Assembly (NCBI GenBank): GCA_045535635.1
Contig: JAZSLZ010000108.1
Coordinates: forward strand, 1-5,144
From: RGIG8700 sp045535635
Lineage (GTDB): Bacteria > Bacillota > Clostridia > RGIG6154
Direction of reading: 5' to 3'
Length of the DNA: 5,144 bases
Below the pieces are notes generated by a model that saw nothing but the letters and a program-made list of their open reading frames with translations, was not told the origin of the DNA and did no database searches. Within the stretch, counting starts at the first letter, position 1, and each line of letters opens with the position of its first letter. Shown piece by piece: positions 5,096 through 5,144 of this stretch. Made by a program: the position numbers and the translations under genes.

Positions 5096-5144
5096 TTATA
5101 ATCTCCTTAGTAATCGCTTTGATTTTTGCGCCATTAACATTAAG
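5088..5144 (-). CDS. xseA: Exodeoxyribonuclease VII large subunit, C-terminal end (partial)
   Basis: Eighteen codons and a TAA (5090-5088) are open from the right window edge in a frame that overlaps xseB. The peptide LNVNGAKIKAITKEIINE fits the short beta-rich C-terminal tail of XseA, which usually ends in a variant of an xDGxxxAxVxxI pattern. Identification rests mainly on position: xseA directly precedes and overlaps xseB in most Firmicutes, and exonuclease VII needs both. Most of the gene lies outside the window, so nothing can be said about its OB-fold or catalytic domain. Confidence 0.75.
   Translation of the reverse strand, partial: LNVNGAKIKAITKEIINE
5103..5108 (-). promoter_or_regulatory. 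Ribosome binding site of xseB, inside xseA
   Basis: AAGGAG on the minus strand is followed by ATTATAA and the xseB ATG at 5095, a 7-nt spacing. It supports the chosen xseB start and re-initiation at the 8-nt overlap. Confidence 0.8.

Overview
The window looks like a low-GC Clostridia (Firmicutes) chromosome, probably a gut-type member of the Oscillospiraceae/Ruminococcaceae or a relative. The evidence is strong AGGAGG-type ribosome binding sites, consensus sigma-A promoters, a SpoIID-family sporulation protein, the xseA-xseB-ispA gene order, and two kinds of intergenic palindromic repeat that resemble repeats I recall from such genomes. The genus assignment is inference.

Layout from left to right. 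(a) 1-71, minus strand: the first 23 codons of a P-loop ATPase or small-molecule kinase, cut by the window edge. (b) 72-489: a divergent intergenic region. It holds a GC-rich palindromic repeat (82-126), a 200-bp array of eight small hairpins separated by 7-nt TCGATAT/ATATCGA spacers that flip orientation at the middle (184-383), a probable leftward promoter (384-412) and a perfect-consensus rightward promoter (432-460). (c) 490-1521, plus strand: a D-2-hydroxyacid dehydrogenase, apparently monocistronic. (d) 1534-1568: a strong bidirectional terminator between convergent genes. (e) 1570-5144, minus strand, transcribed right to left: xseA (last 18 codons), xseB, ispA, then a 74-bp gap with its own promoter, then spoIID and queA.

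The minus-strand cluster is tightly packed. Three junctions (xseA/xseB, xseB/ispA, spoIID/queA) overlap by exactly 8 nt, with the downstream ATG embedded just before the upstream stop, which implies translational coupling. XseA and XseB form exodeoxyribonuclease VII. IspA makes a prenyl diphosphate. The SpoIID-family protein is an exported peptidoglycan lytic transglycosylase. QueA performs the ribosyl-transfer step of queuosine tRNA modification. These functions are not one pathway, so the grouping looks like ordinary clostridial housekeeping packing.

The least explained part is the hairpin array. The leftward promoter sits just beyond its right end, so nearly the whole array would be transcribed as a leader of about 300 nt on the ATPase mRNA, and the array contains a 12-bp long-range pairing that competes with one of the local hairpins. 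Other points are a serine at the chain-length-determining position of IspA and a dehydrogenase with a GxGxxS fingerprint and no evident NAD-selective acidic residue. No tRNA, rRNA, CRISPR, insertion sequence or phage gene is visible.
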